Of a stretch of DNA of 64,000 nucleotides, positions 43,567-57,579 are shown piece by piece. The stretch is from contig JAEUWP010000066.1 of NCBI GenBank assembly GCA_018524725.1, positions 1-64,000 of the forward strand, in the 5' to 3' direction. Made by a program: the position numbers and the translations under genes. Under the pieces are notes generated by a model. That model searched no databases. It saw nothing but the letters and a program-made list of their open reading frames with translations, and was not told where the DNA came from. The first letter of the stretch is position 1. Every line of letters begins with the position of its first letter. The stretch is from Podaxis mareebaensis. Its lineage: Eukaryota > Basidiomycota > Agaricomycetes > Agaricales > Agaricaceae.

Positions 43567-44707
43567 TGCGGATTCTTGGGAGTCACTGTCGATCTCCTGT
43601 TGTGCGCGCTCTGGGGGAACGGGACCAAAAGGACAGGAAGCAAGAATTGAAAAGAGTAAAGGCTTTTGTACGGACTCAACGCATCGAAGCGGTCACAGTC
43701 CGAATCTCGATCGCCAGGACGTCGTTCCATTTAATTGGCCCGTTCCCACGATGCACGTTGCGGAATACGTGCTAAGCTAAACCTTTCCAGGCTCCTGTTT
43801 TGTCTCTCTGTCCCGAACAATGTGAAAAGAGAGAAAAATGTAAGCATCACTGACTGCGTACCAGCTAGAGAGCAGCATCTACATATACTATATTAAATGA
43901 GCTCTGAGCTTCTGGAAAGTGTGAGGACACACCGTTGTGCATGCAGAGTGTCTGATTAGTGTATTTCAATTTGACATTGGTTGTATCGACTTGACAAACT
44001 CCCTCCATAGCCGGATAACAGGACGTCGAATCCACTGATTGGACGGAGGCCCTGTCCTTCTTGGGTGACAAAACCAGGAACCAGTATAGGATAGCATAGG
44101 ATCGGCACGTAAACGTCAAGGACACCGAAGGGACGGGATTATGGTGAATCATTCCTCCTGTTCGGTTTGGTCTGCTCCCAATACATAATAGCCCGGGGCG
44201 GAAAACTTATTGGACTAGGCGTGATGGAACACCATTTCTCCTGATGGAGATGTTTTCGCTGTTTGGTTCTATGTCGGGGAACATACTGACGACGGATCCA
44301 ACCGGAGGTGAATGTCCATGGCGAGGGCGATTGGGGTGAATCGGGGAGTCCAGGGGGTTGGTTACGGTTGACCTCATTCGATGAACGACGAGACGGTATC
44401 AAAGACACAACATTTGTCCAGAAAGAGCGTGATTAATACGAGGAATCAGAGCGCACGAACAGTGTATAACGTGAGGCCAATGTCAAAGGACAACCCAGAG
44501 CTGGAGTGGATCGACACGCTCAGAACACAAGGGACTGTATTTGCGGAGCGTTTTCCAGAGCTTTGTAGGTTGTTTTGACCGCGATTGCAACAGTAAGAGG
44601 AGGATGACATGGAGGTTGGAGGGAGGGCTCGCTGTGCTTATCGTGCAGTCCAAATAGAGTAACCAGGCTGATTATTCCTCTCTCCATATCCACATCCTCC
44701 CTTCCCC
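43567..44707. promoter_or_regulatory. Divergent intergenic region PalI-like / AP-1 beta
   Basis: The 1.14 kb separate two divergent starts. A 65-codon plus frame at 44381-44578 lacks support. The region presumably carries both promoters. Confidence 0.4.
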
Positions 44708-47474
44708 ATGAGCATTCGCGGTCCTCGCAAAGGTGAAAACTATGAGCTCAGCGTCGACCTGAACAGCGAATACCGCGATAAACGAAAGGATGCCATAAAG
44801 CGCGTCATCGCATCCATGACCGTTGGCAAGGGTGCGTACTTACCTTCGTCTTTCCTCTGATCAGGAATCTGAATTATCCCGACAGATGTCAGCGGTCTCT
44901 TCCCCGATGTCCTCAAAAACATGCAAACGGAAGACCTAGAGCAGAAGAAACTCGTATATCTCTACCTAATGAACTATGCCAAGACCCAACCAGAACTCGT
45001 CATCCTGGCCGTCAATACCTTCGTCAAAGACACAGACGATCCAAACCCTCTCGTTCGCGCTCTCGCCATCAGGACAATGGGCTGTCTTCGAGCCGAGAAA
45101 ATTATCGATTACCTCTGCGATCCTCTCCAGAAGTGCCTGCGGGATGAAAATCCGTATGTCAGGAAGACCGCAGCATTATGCGTTGCCAAGCTGTACGACC
45201 TGAAACCAGAACTGGTGCTTGATAATGGGTTCTTGGAGCAGTTGCACGAGATGATAGCAGATTCTAACCCGATGGTAACCTCCTTCCTCCCCCATATTTC
45301 CTTTTGCGTTCATTTTGGTTTCTCACTATTTGCAGGTAGTCGCCAACACAGTTGCAGCCCTCACAGATATCCACATTTCCGCGACCTCTAACTCTTCAAT
45401 ACTCCCCAACGATCCGGCCATCTTCACTATCACATCTTCTGTCCTCAACAAACTACTGATTGCGCTGAACGAATGTTCTGAATGGGGCCGTGTCGCCATC
45501 TTGAACGCACTTTCCCGATACACGGCTCAGGATGATAGAGAGTCGGAACACATCTGCGAACGTGTCGTACCCCAATTCCAGCATATTAACGGCAGCGTCG
45601 TGCTCGCAGCGGTGAAAGTTATCATGATTCACATGCGCAAGGTCAGGAGGGAAGATCTTGTCAAACAACTCGTCAGGAAAATGGCTCCACCACTCGTTAC
45701 CCTGTTATCTTCTCCACCTGAAGTACAATGGGTCGCATTGCGGAACATCAATCTCCTTCTGCAGAAACGCCCGGATATCTTGTCAAACGAGATGCGAGTG
45801 TTTTTCTGCAAGTATAATGATCCGTTGTATGTCAAAGTGGAGAAGCTGGACATTATGGTCAGGTTGGCAGGGGAGAACAACGTGGACGCACTTCTGAGCG
45901 AGTTGAAAGAGTGCGTAGTATTCCCCTACTTCTGATGTCATACAATAACTATGTTTCAGGTATGCCTCGGAGGTTGACGTAGATTTTGTGAGGAAGAGCA
46001 TCAAAGCTATCGGGCAAACAGCCGTCAAAATAGAGGCTGCTGCCGAACGCTGCGTCAACGTACTTCTCGAACTCATTGCGACACGAGTAAGCTATGTAGT
46101 TCAAGAGGCTGTTGTAGTCATGAAGGTGTGAACGAACTCCACCATACGCGCTGTCAGGACTAGCCAGGATTAACCTGGTCCTTGTAACAGGATATTTTCC
46201 GCAAATACCCTTCCACCTATGAGGGTGTCATTCCAACTCTATGCGCTAATCTGGACGAACTTGAAGAGCCGGAAGCGAAGGCGTCGCTTATCTGGATCAT
46301 TGGCGAGTACGCGAACAAGATTGATAACGCAGACGCTTTGCTTGGGTTCTTTGTGGATACCTTTACGGAGGAGTCATATCCGGTGTGTACCACGCTATTG
46401 AGATACTCCTGCTTCCTTCACTGTGGCCCCATGTCCACCTTACCCTTCTTCCCTCACATCCTCTCCTGTTGTTCCGTTTAATTGGCTCTCTTCTCCAGGA
46501 ATTGACCAAACTGACTTGATACCGTTATGACCAGGTGCAACTACAAACTCTTACAGCTGTCGTGAAACTCTTCCTCAAGAAACCTGATTCATCGCAAGGA
46601 CTTGTACAACGCGTGCTCAACACAGCCACGAAAGACTGTGACTCTCCAGATGTGAGAGATAGGGCATATATCTACTGGCGGTTACTTTCGACGGATCCTG
46701 GCGCCGCCAAGGTAAGTATACCAACGAAGCCGTCTTGGGTAGGCTGGTACTGACGTCACGTTAGGCTGTCGTTTTGGCGAACAGGCCACCAATTTCAATA
46801 CCCCGTACGTCAGTCTCGCCGGCGTTGTTGGAGGAACTGTTAGGAGAGATATCGACACTTGCGAGTGTGTATCATAAACCCGCTGAGACTTTCGTCGGAA
46901 AAGGAAGGATTGGTGCTGATGCTGTTCAGAAGAAGAATGAGTGCGTATTCTTCGTATGTGTGCGCCTTTTACACTTATCCTGTCTTTCTCCGATAGGTTG
47001 GATGACGATCGCCTTGCAACACAAAAAGCACTACAAACTGTCGTGGCGGGACGACAAGCCGAAAACTTGCTGTACGTCCCTCCTCTTCTTCCAACCCCCT
47101 CTCTCCTACTCACAATAATACCCCTCATCTTTAGTGACTTTGGTGATGATGACACCTCAACGTCGGACGGCCAACCTTCTGGTCTCGCAGCAACTCAAGT
47201 CCTCTCACAAACACCCGCAGCAGCGAACCTCCTCGCTGGAACCTCGAGTAATCCTCTGGACGACCTCGTCTCAATTTTTGGTGGAAATGGCGGCGGTTTT
47301 GGAGCGGCTCCTACCCCTGCTGCGGCAGGTCCGGCAGTAGGAGGTGTAGACCCATTGGCCGGATTGGGTGGGTTGTCGATCTCGGGCGGAGGTGTGATGT
47401 CGCCCTCGACGCCTGGGCAACCGCAGCCATCGCAGGGGCAGGGACAACAGGAGGACTTGTTGGGCTTGTTTTAG
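44708..47474 (+). CDS. APL2: AP-1 complex beta subunit (beta adaptin)
   Basis: Large subunit of the clathrin adaptor AP-1 that sorts cargo between trans-Golgi and endosomes. The start [20 protein letters not shown] is followed by the adaptin repeat region: [94 protein letters not shown], and [20 protein letters not shown], all strongly conserved in beta adaptins. The protein then has a hinge with [12 protein letters not shown] and ends EDLLGLF, a clathrin-box-like motif. There is no large appendage domain, as in other fungal AP-1 beta chains. About eight introns, most short, one near 46384-46533 longer. An AP-2 beta assignment is possible but less likely given the missing ear. Confidence 0.92.
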
Positions 47475-48846
47475 GGTTGTTTTTGTGGGAGCTAGTTCTG
47501 TTTCCGATTTGAGTCTTTCTTGCTGTGTCTTCCTTGCTAATTTGATGGATTCTTTGGCTTTTTTTGAGTGGATTCTTTGACGGGATGGGTAACAGAGGCC
47601 TTTCGTCAAGGTTTGGGTGAGGTCAAGGAACCGAAATGGAGACCGGTGATTAGCTGCTTCACCACACCAACAAATTCGGTTTTCGTTCGAACTGGGCTTT
47701 GCGAAAGGCTTCCAAAGATGAACGTTTTTTTGGTCGTGGATATGGGAACGCTGGTGAGCACGCGCGACAATAGTTCTTGATGGACTCGGGGCCTTCATTT
47801 ACCCAGCATTACCGGCGGGGAGAACCCCCAAATCTGATCATCGTTCGTTTATAAGGAGTCTATAACAGAGTTAAGTGGTTTCTTTTCTGAAGCAATGCTA
47901 TTTTCGTCCGTTGAAACCGCCCAAAAAATACGCGCAAAAAACTGTCTCTATCACTGACTCCACATAGGTCATTTGAAAACACAAGGTGGAGAGCTCTGAC
48001 CCGTCTAATAGAGTTTGTGGGCACACCCGTCATTCTTGTTGTCATCCAAGTCGGGTAACAACGCACAGCTTCGCTTCTCTTCCAATTTCATCATATGTTC
48101 TTCCAGATATTCTGACGACTTTCCATTTCAGGTTTGTTATGGGAGACTGGCTCGCAATGTGATACTCTTTCAACCGTTCTTCTCGCCGCCCAGCACGCTG
48201 CGAGGCTTAGGGACTCACTATGAGGACTGAAATTTGCCGGCGTCAGTGCTTTCAAGTTCTACGCTTAAGAAAGCCTTTCGCATCCATCTCTATTCGCGTT
48301 AGCTCGGATCGTCTCGTGTTCGCCTCAACCTGGAAACTAAATATAGATTCTATTCAACAATGCGGTCCCGTAGTGAACATGTGAGTGAATACCATGTGAA
48401 TTTACGGTTCGAATTGATGCAACAAGCAATTAAAGTGAGACTAGGAATTCGAAGTGCGTCATGCGATGGTGGCAACGGTAGGTCTAGACAGCGCTACCCA
48501 CCACCGCAGCAGAGCTCGCTCCAGGCGATGATGTGAGGCGTTATGCTTGTTGTTTGACGTGAGAGGCATATGGGCGGGTTGGAGGCGTAAGGGTTTGTTA
48601 ATTCTAGGACATCTGTGGGAAGGCTGCTGTTTTCTCGGTGTCTTAAATGCCTGCTTCTTGTCCTCCCATGTCTGCGTTGCTTCCTTCGTTCATTGAGCTT
48701 GTAACAACAGTGTTCTTTCATTAATGTAAGTGTTCTGTTCCTGACGCTGTATTATGTTCTCTTGTTCCCCGAGATATGTGCTGAAATGCACTCAAAAACA
48801 CACAGATATTGGGAAAGGCAAGCTTGAAGGTATCCCTGGAATTCCG
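47475..48846. other. Intergenic 1.4 kb, no gene recognised
   Basis: Lies between AP-1 beta and the GH30 gene. Only short motif-free frames. The right part should contain the GH30 promoter. Confidence 0.45.
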
Positions 48847-51825
48847 ATGATGCAGGGACTCATTGTATGTCTGGCGCTCGTTACGAGTGTCGTGGCGCAG
48901 TACCAGATATGGGATATCGTGCGTGTGCTATTATCTACTCAGGGCGCTTATTTTTACTCCGCTCACGTCGTGGCGCTTATTGTTAGTGGCAAACGACGTG
49001 GGACCGCTCCAAGCTCTTCACGTCAATCAAACCGAACCCGCCTATTCCGTTCGGCTCGCCGTCTCAAATAGGGTCCGCAGATATTGTTATCACCGATACG
49101 TCGACGTTCCAATCTGTCTGGGGATTTGGCGGCTCCCTAAGTATGTTTTCTGGCTTCTGGTTCTCACCGTCGAGCGTCTGATTCTAATCTGATGCGAAGC
49201 TGATTCTTCCGCGCTGATACTTAACAATTTGAAGGTGCGGATGCTATTGCAACTTCCGTCATGAGCACCCGAAGGGGGTTCTAATTGACCCTGAATGCCA
49301 GAACAAGAATTCGACGAGTTATTGGAACCTTCTTAATTATCTCTTCAATCCCAAGGATGGGATGAATGCAGCTGGGTTTAGTTACATGCGTGTTCCACTG
49401 GGAGCTTCGGACTTCTCGGCATCTGGTAGGGAGTTCCTGGTCTGTGATAAGACATGGCATTTACTTGAAGATTTACAGCTTATAGCTATGATGACACTCC
49501 TGGAGACACGTCTTTCAGCCGTTTTGATATCAACCGCACGCCTTCTTATGTGTTCTCCGTCTTGAAGGATATTCAGTCTCTTAACAATAGTGAGTGAATT
49601 TTAAAAATGAAAGGTTCTCCATTCCTGAAGGATTGTTGCAGTTATGCGAATTCACATCATCCCCTGGTCTCCGGTAAGCTGCAATAGCCTTTGAAGACCA
49701 AACGCGACCAATTGAACTCAACAACATCACAGCCGGGATGGATGAAGGACACGGGCACAATGAAAGGAGGAGCTTTGAAGACCGAGTTCAACAATGCTTG
49801 TACGCTCTCCCTATCCCAGTTTCCAGGGACCCGGACTAAAGCCACACTCCATATCTAAGACGCCACTTACCTACTGAAATGCGTGCAAGGCTTCACCTCC
49901 AAAGGCTTCCGACCATATGCCATATCCATCCAGAACGAGCCACTCAACTCAAACCCCACCTATCCGACATGTAAATTAACTGCCGCTCAGGAAGGTCAGA
50001 TCGGCCTTAGGCTCAGGAGCCTGCTCGACTCGAACGGCTTCTCAAGCACTAAAATTGTCGGTGAGTACTTTGCTTCGTCTGCCCGATTCTGCCTTTCGCG
50101 TGGACGAAGTTCTCTCCGTTCCTCTTCTTTGAGGAACTTCGCTTTCCGTTTGCGCACTCTGGCGGGCGTACGTAATGGAAGAGGGTAGGTGGCTGATCCG
50201 TTCATCTATGATGTACATATAGGATACGATCATAATTGGAACGCCGCCTCAAGTTATCCCGTTCAGCTAATGCAAGATGCTGGAAGTGCTTTCGACGGCG
50301 TCTCCTTCCATTGTTATAGCGTATGTGTGGCGAGCTCGAGGTAGCACTTCCGTTAATATTTATTGTGGTCCTGCTAGGGCTCCGTCGAACAACAAGATGA
50401 TTTCCACGCCCAATTCCCTGGAAAGGTTGGTGTCCATCACTGACGTCGGAACCTTTCATCCGACTGAAGCCATCTTATTCATATAGCAAATATACTTCAC
50501 AGGTAAATCAGACAACGTTTGTCCTCCTCGATTGAGATGTTAACTAGGCTGGTCAGAATGTTCGGGCGTCTTTGGAAGTGATTGGTGGAGCGATATCAAG
50601 GTATGCATCTCATCACCGAGGAGAAGAGTTGCTGACGTTTCTCGTCGGAAACGTCCAGTGGAATATGGACAACATGTACGATATATCTTCTTCTGGTAGT
50701 AAGCTTTCTAATTAACTTACATCATGAGCTAGCTGCATAGGTCCGTACTTCCCGCTTGACTTCCCGCTCGGAAGTCACCGTGACGAGAATCTGACAACAA
50801 AGTTTCATCCTGGCAGGTTCAATCGAACACAATTCACACACCGGTTTGATGTGGAACATTGCTTTGGACGGCAATGGAGAACCCAAGCTTCCAGGAACGA
50901 GTAGCTGTGGTGGGCCCGGCTGTCGCGCGATAGTAACAGTCAGGTCTGATGGCACCTGGAGCGTCAACCAAGAGTGTAAGTAAAATTTCTCTGATTCTGG
51001 CCCCATTGCACGTTATATGCTTTGTGCAATGGTCAGTTCTGAGATGCGCTAACATATGCTGACTTTCGCTTCATTTATTGTGACATGCTTTTCTTCCGAT
51101 TCTTTGGGTGCATTTAACGACGTTTGATAATACACACCCCTTGGAATGTATGCGCCAACTATCGCACGAACCGTTTGGCCGGGGGGTCTATGCATACACT
51201 ACACGGATATTACACGGATACTATGCGGATACTATACGGATGGGTCAGTCTATGCTATGGCCCAGGCATCCAAAGCTATTCTTCCTCGTGACGTTGGTGG
51301 CCCATGGGGCAAGCGCATCAAGGTTGCGGTGGGCGGCGAACTTAGCTGGGCCCTGAGAGTCACGGCTTTCGTAACTGGGCGGGTAAATCCGTCCGATTGG
51401 CTCCGGTATTCTCTTGTAGTCTTGAACTGTGAGGACACCACAAACGTTACACCTCTCTCATTATACTGACAGGTGGTTACAGGGAATGACAGTATTGGGG
51501 GATGGAACCCGCAGCCCGTTCGTGCGACAATCGAATTTAGGGGAACCCAGGTCCGTCTTATTATTGTTCATCAGTTAACCGGTATTGATAAGTGAGACCC
51601 ACTCCGCCAATAGGCAACGTATACCTTCCCAGTTGGTGTCACTACCCTGTGGTGGTATGGTACGTACCTCATCAATGATTCTGGATTTACCTGTCCTCAA
51701 TGTTTGATGTCAAATTGAAACCAGCCCCTCCAGCTTCTTTCAACGCAACAGATGCCGCGGAGTATCCCACCGTCTATATGGATGACGTCTCACAGGGCCA
51801 GACTCCACTGAAATTTAAATATTAA
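48847..51825 (+). CDS. Glycoside hydrolase family 30, endo-beta-1,6-glucanase-like, secreted
   Basis: Starts MMQGLIVCLALVTSVVAQ, a signal peptide. Spliced pieces follow the GH30 order: WQTTWDRSKLFTSIKPNPPI, FQSVWGFGGSLTDSSALILN, GMNAAGFSYMRVPLGASDFS, RIHIIPWSPPGWMKDTGTMK, ATYLLKCVQGFTSKGFRPYA, then ISIQNEPLNSNPTYPTC with the acid/base Glu (codon 49937-49939). The nucleophile Glu lies in IYFTGWSECSGVFGSDWW (codon 50556-50558). Later blocks are GTSSCGGPGC, YAMAQASKAILP, RVTAFVTGR, WLRYSLVVLN and FPVGVTTLWWY, ending TPLKFKY. Such enzymes cut beta-1,6-glucan of fungal walls, so the protein may serve wall remodelling or mycoparasitism. The gene has more than ten introns; one (50976-51248) is unusually long and holds an 11 bp tandem repeat. 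Confidence 0.85.
51198..51241 (+). repeat. Four tandem 11 bp units inside a GH30 intron
   Basis: Units ACTACACGGAT, ATTACACGGAT, ACTATGCGGAT and ACTATACGGAT run head to tail and end seven bases before the 3' splice site (gggtcag, 51242-51248). Confidence 0.92.
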
Positions 51826-54800
51826 TTCCTCCGTGCCGCTTTTTCTTTTGTAAAGGCAAATATGTAAGATGTCGCGTGCTGTATCGTTTATGTACCATTA
51901 CGACCATTCTCAACGCCAAGACGAATTCATTTGTTCTCTTCTTATCCTGTTGGGTATGGAGAGTGTGTCATGCACGATCATCCTCTCAGCATTCGCAATT
52001 ATGAGTTCTCCAGATATACGCCCTTGGTCTTCTGCTGCGGGCGCGGGACCAACGAGAAGTTTTTAATAAAAACAGAAGACCAGTAGAAGAGAGAATATGT
52101 TCAGAAGGAGTAGTGGCCGATACCCGCGTTCCTAAAGAAATGTCCAGTTTTAGTGAATCAGTCAGTCAGTCGTGCAGCATGTACCGGCGGACATTGAGCT
52201 CTGTTGACCGTTCTGGGACTCCGGAATCTGCCAGTCCCGTACCAGTTGTAAGTAATTCCGATCCTTGGCAGTCGATCCTAAAAAAGTAAGCATTATATTG
52301 AGTCTTGTCCCTCCCAGGACCTTCCGAGACCCTGGATGTTGATGCAGAGGAGACATCATCCATGACTTCAATCTATATATTTTAGAAAGACAGGGAGGGA
52401 AATGAAATCGGGCACATCGGGATCAAGGGACACCTGGATAGCCACGTCCAGTCAATGCATCATAAGGGCGTGAATCGCATACAGAACACGTTCACTTGAC
52501 GCTCATCCCCGGTTGCCAGTAAACGACGGGTTTGATGGATAATGTCACCTATGTTTGGGGCTTCTTTTTCTGTGGGAGAAGTCAGATAAGTGTGGTCGCC
52601 TGCCCCAAGAGGGAAAGACCTCGATGCACTGTTTGGTGTCTGGTTACGACTTAAAGGAGGAATCAGAGTATTATGCTCGTTTGTTCGTGCTTCTGGATCC
52701 CCATTAGAAGGCGCATCTGTGTTTGATCGTGGATTGACCGGGAGAGTACATGTCGTAACGCCAGTAGCAGAGCCAAGAGAAAGGTTATTTTCGGGTTTGG
52801 TTTGATTGATGTGGCGGGAGTTCGTTCTTGGAATATTGTCTGGCAATATTTTTGAGTAAATGCTACCGTGATGTTCAGAGAGGACACGGGTAGCTTGATT
52901 GCCAGAGGATGTAAATATAATTCGGCAATAGCTCAAAATACTCACAATATTTCGTTGGTAACCGGGGGATTTAAGATAGGAGGCGTCGGCAATATCTCAA
53001 AGTTATGGGACGGCCGGCGGATTGACATGAGCGTTTAGTCCAACTGACATATTTCAAAGAATTGCCGAAGTGACGGCGAATGCCTGCCTTGAACCAGGAA
53101 TAAGAATGCAGACGGTTGCGGAGTCGGAATTTTGAGCGTACCAATAGGAAAGAGGAGCTATTAGACGGTATGGAACTCAGGAATCCTCCAGGCGTGGCTT
53201 GCTCGGTACGAACCGAAGGACTTCTTTGAATGGTTTCCGAGTGTGAGTGGGTTCCTTGTTCTCCAGGGAGCACCTTCTGTTGTTGTTGCAAACATCTTCA
53301 ACAAAGGAAGCATGACCTATCGAAGGCTAGTGAGTCTCCTGCCAGGGTGAGCCCCAGAATTTTCGTTGTCGACAGGGCCGCTGGAGGAGGAATTGGGTCA
53401 GGGGTACCGAGGTCGAGCGTTCGATGGTGATGGGTGTATCGAAGGCCGTCACTGAAGCCATCGGTACACTTGTCAACGGGGCTGAGCGCTGAGCGCTGGA
53501 AAGACATTTCTCGTCGGAGACCGTGCCCACAAACGCTTAGTCATGCTCCACATAGGACGGCGGATGTTATTCCTGTCTGTGGGTCTTTCTGTTCAATGCA
53601 TCTTTGTTGCTGAACAGCGTCAGGGAATGATCCTGGAAGTTTGATTCCAAAATGCTTCACTGGAGAGTCAGGTGGGGACACGCCGGCCTCCGGATCCATT
53701 CAGTTCTGACCTCAGTGCGAATGGAGTGGCGTTCGATCAGCCATTTATTCCAACAGACCAAGAGTCCTGACCAATGGTATTATCCCAAAGGAGGTTATCT
53801 GAGTCCGTCCGAAATTACCACAAGCGCGTGTGCGCGAAATTAGGAATGGATTCCACCCCAAAAAATCACGGCATATTGGGCTAGACTGGGGGTTACATAT
53901 ATCGATCGTCGGTGTTTAGGCTTCATCCTCTGGCACTAGCCGGTACATTACAGGAATGGGGTCTGGATTTCCTTTCATGGGCGGATATGGGCGTCGAAGA
54001 GACAAGGGGGTGATTATGGAGAGAACAATAAGCGCCCACAGCTGAACTTCAACGGGCACAAGGTCTAAAAGGAGGAAGGGTGAGGTGTTATTGCAAGGAG
54101 GTTAATGAAAACCACAACTGGATACTTCCTGAGGTTCTTGGCGGGTGCGAAACAGGGTATTAAGACCCTCTCAGCAGCCTTGGATGCGTCTCCCAGCACA
54201 CATAGTATCGCTATCTGTCACATGACATCCGTCACGGCGACCCTGTGACTGCCTCCTTTTTGTAGTTAACGCCATCCGCGTTGATCAACTCCGACTCCGA
54301 TTGCAATGGTCCTGATTTGTGCATGCTAGGCACTGGAGCCGTCAGGAATTATATCAAAGGCACCCAACGATGACTAGTCCGAATATGACAGGTGCCGGAG
54401 GGGCCATTGGTCTTTGGCGATGCTCGAGCTACTGGCCTGACCCAACATGTTACCATCGTGTCACCAGGGGAAGACCTGAAGATGGGGGAATAACGAGAAC
54501 CACCGTGGAGAAACAGAACGATTTCGCAACCAATCAGGGCTGTTATCCTTGACGTGACATAAGGCAAGGGACCATGCTTCCTTTGGACAACCTGATGGGG
54601 TTGGAAGCACTCGGCGACGAGTTGCGGCAGATGCAGTGGGAGAGAATTGCAGGACTGGGTCGGTCCGTGTTCTCAGGCCATGTGAGCTACTGGCTCTTCT
54701 GCTATTCTTAGCCTTAGTATACGGATTTAATCTTTTGTACACTTGGCATTGGCTTCCCCCCGTCATCGCGTCTATGTCGATGTTTCAACCTGTCACGGCA

Positions 54801-54852
54801 GCCTACTTAATCAGCCTATTAAAAACTTGTCCCCCATCCTCCCCTCCCCTTC
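51826..54852. other. Gene-poor 3 kb, no confident gene
   Basis: The longest frame is 161 codons on the minus strand (52460-52945), Asn/Ser/Thr/Pro-rich with no motif I know. Others (52971-53291 and 53298-53507 minus) overlap awkwardly and I could not splice them into a gene. The last few hundred bases, with a hydrophobic-coding look near 54700, likely form the P450 promoter. Confidence 0.4.
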
Positions 54853-57077
54853 ATGGCTTCCCTCCTCTCTGACATCCCCCCCGTCCTTCGTTATGGCGTT
54901 CTCTTCGCCTTTGCTGCTGGCTTCGCCTCCCGCTACTTCACCTCTCCCCGTTATCGCCTCGCTCCCGGACCTCAACCGCTCCCGTTTATAGGAAATGTTC
55001 TTCAGATCCCCGCAGAACATCCAGAGAAGGCTTTCGCCGAATGGGGCTCCAAACATGGTTTGTGTTAATTGGCGCATCCAAAAATAGGCTCTCATAGGCT
55101 GTTGATTCCCCAGGGGACGTCGTGCGGCTAAAGATGTTCAGCCAAACCATGATTATCCTCAACAGTCTCGAGGCAGCGCGGGACCTGTTAGATAAGAGAA
55201 GCTCCGTATACTCAGATCGACCTCGATTCGTTTTATTCTCGGAACTGTGCGTGGATCTTTCCTACCGTTGACGTATGAAAAGCTTGATGTTGTCTAATAG
55301 CATGGGCTGGAAACACGCAACGACCCATATGAGATAGTAAGCTGGTCCCAGATTTTTGCGTTGTGTGGGTTCTGACCAACCGCAGCGGCCAACGCTTCCG
55401 AAGGCACCGTCGATGGATCAATCATATTTTTAACGCGCGCACCACTACCCGATTCCGACCTTTGCAGGTCAAGGAAACCCTGGTCCTTCTCACTGAAATG
55501 ATCCAAGAGCCGGACAAATTTGTGAAACATTTCAAGAGGTGCCTCAACCAGCTCACTCATTACAGCAGCATATACTTATCCTGCTCACTAGATATGCTGC
55601 CGGCACGATACTAAAGATCACGTATAACCGCAGTGTGAAATCTACTGACGACCTACTTGTGAAACTTGGTGGGTCGGACATTTCTTTGTTCAAACCTTGC
55701 TGACATTTCTTCCTCAAAGTCGATAAAGCAGCCACGCTGACTGTCGAGTCTGGCTCGCCCGCCGCGACCCTAGTTGACTTTTTCCCTTTGATGAGGCACA
55801 TTCCTACGTGGCTTCCGATCGCCTCTTTTAAGCGGAAAGCTCTGGAGGCCCGCAAAGCTGTTGAAGCCATGCTTCAAGTGCCTTACGATCTCGTCAAGAC
55901 GGATATGGTTAGCATCCGCTTTGACTTGTCATCTACATCAAGCACTTATGTGTGTTTTCAGCAAGCAGGAAAAGCCGAATCTTCATACGTGTCGACGCTA
56001 ATCGAAAAACTTACTCCACCGGAAGGACAGCTACCACCAGAAGACGAGTGGGATATTCAAGGATCTGCGGGAACGCTATATGCGGGTGAGTAATCACCCG
56101 ATCATCACTGACGCCGATCCTGATCAACCTTTCAAGCTGCTGAGGATACGGTAAGCAAGTCATGCTAGGTGGTGTAATTTTCACCATCCAACAATATATT
56201 AGACTGTATCGGTGCTGCAAACATTCATATTGGCGATGGTCCTCTACCCCCAGGTTTACAAAAAGCTACAGGCAGAAATGGACTCGGTGGTTGGCAGTCA
56301 GCGACTGCCTACCTTCGACGATAGACCCGACCTGCCCTACCTTGATTGCGTGCTGAAAGAGGTGCTGAGGTGAACCATCAACAATCTAACTTGTCTGGCA
56401 CCTAACTGACAACAACTCAGATGGAATGTTCCTGTTCCCTTGGGAATGCCTCATCGCCTAATGGAAGACGATGTTTATCGAGACTTTTATATACCGGCAG
56501 GTGCAACCGTGCTTGTGAATATACAGTCGGTATCTGCGAATCCTTTTACCTCGCTCTGCTCTCTCATGTGTATTCCAGTTCCATTCTCCAAGACTGTGAC
56601 CAACCCAACGAATTCATCCCAGAACGATATATGGAAAACCCCGATCTACCGGACCCGCGCACCGTAATTTTCGGTTTCGGACGCCGGTACGATGTTACTC
56701 TCGTATCCATCGTTGCCGATACTGATGCCTCCCCTCGCCACTTCTAGAATTTGTCCCGGACGTCATTTCTCGCAAGATAGTTCATGGCTGATCACGGCAC
56801 ATCTGATCGCAACGATGGACATATCAAAAGCCAAAGACGAGAATGGAGTTCCCATTACTCCCCCTCTGGAATTTACAACCGGCTTTGTCAGGTGAGGAAC
56901 TGCTTCTTGCCGGCTCTTGCTTCTCGTACTGACGTATGCATGCCACCCACCAGCCACCCGAAACCCTTCAAGTGTAGTATTCAGCCTCGATCGGATCAAG
57001 TTGTTACCCTTATTCAGCAGGCCGACCCAGGCGATTATGCCTTCCCTATTGGTAGCGATGGTCGATTCAAGAAATAA
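54853..57077 (+). CDS. Cytochrome P450 monooxygenase
   Basis: Heme-thiolate monooxygenase with an N-terminal membrane anchor ([21 protein letters not shown]) and the proline-rich hinge [12 protein letters not shown]. About twelve exons join in frame. Blocks: [37 protein letters not shown], the C-helix [39 protein letters not shown], an I-helix region with [20 protein letters not shown] (the usual Ala/Gly-Gly-x-Asp/Glu-Thr-Thr becomes AAEDTT), the ExxR in [21 protein letters not shown], and the heme loop [15 protein letters not shown], Cys codon 56752-56754 just after an intron. The C-terminus ends SDGRFKK. Sequence style resembles CYP families expanded in wood- and litter-decaying basidiomycetes (O-methylsterigmatocystin oxidoreductase-like annotations). 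The substrate is unknown. Confidence 0.9.
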
Positions 57078-57579
57078 TCATTACCCCTGTTGTTCTTTTC
57101 TTTGCCTCCTCCCTTCCACCTGTCCGTTATAATTAACTGCGCTACCCGTGCGGGTCGGCGATTCTCTATTCCTCTCCTTCCTCTTTTGTAACTGCACCCC
57201 CGGCGCTGAAACGTTCCCTTCATGCTCAATGTGTCCATGTTCTAGTGCTTTTCCCAATTGTCCTCCTCGCCGTTACGTTGGTGCAACATTTGAATCTTAA
57301 TGGGCGCTCTCTTCGCTTGCGTTCTAAGATATCCATATTTGTCCCCCTCATGACCTACTTTGGGGGTTAGTTCTGGAATGTTCCTTGGGTTAGGAGACGC
57401 TTCTATGAACGTCATCGTCAACGCGGAACCCTAAGCCACATCAGTCGCCCCACGACGTACATAATCTCAGCACCCGTGTAGGGAGTCTGGTCTTAAGAAT
57501 TTCCAAGGACCATACACTTAAGCCACAACGCGCGCGATTGGACTTGACTAATACAACGCCTGCACTACATACTTCCTGG
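57078..57579. other. Intergenic, no gene recognised
   Basis: The 502 bases between the P450 and the small fungal protein contain no supported frame. Confidence 0.45.

Noticed and set aside
52460..52945. 161-codon minus-strand frame
   Set aside because: No motif, no signal peptide, no splice partners and polar low-information composition.
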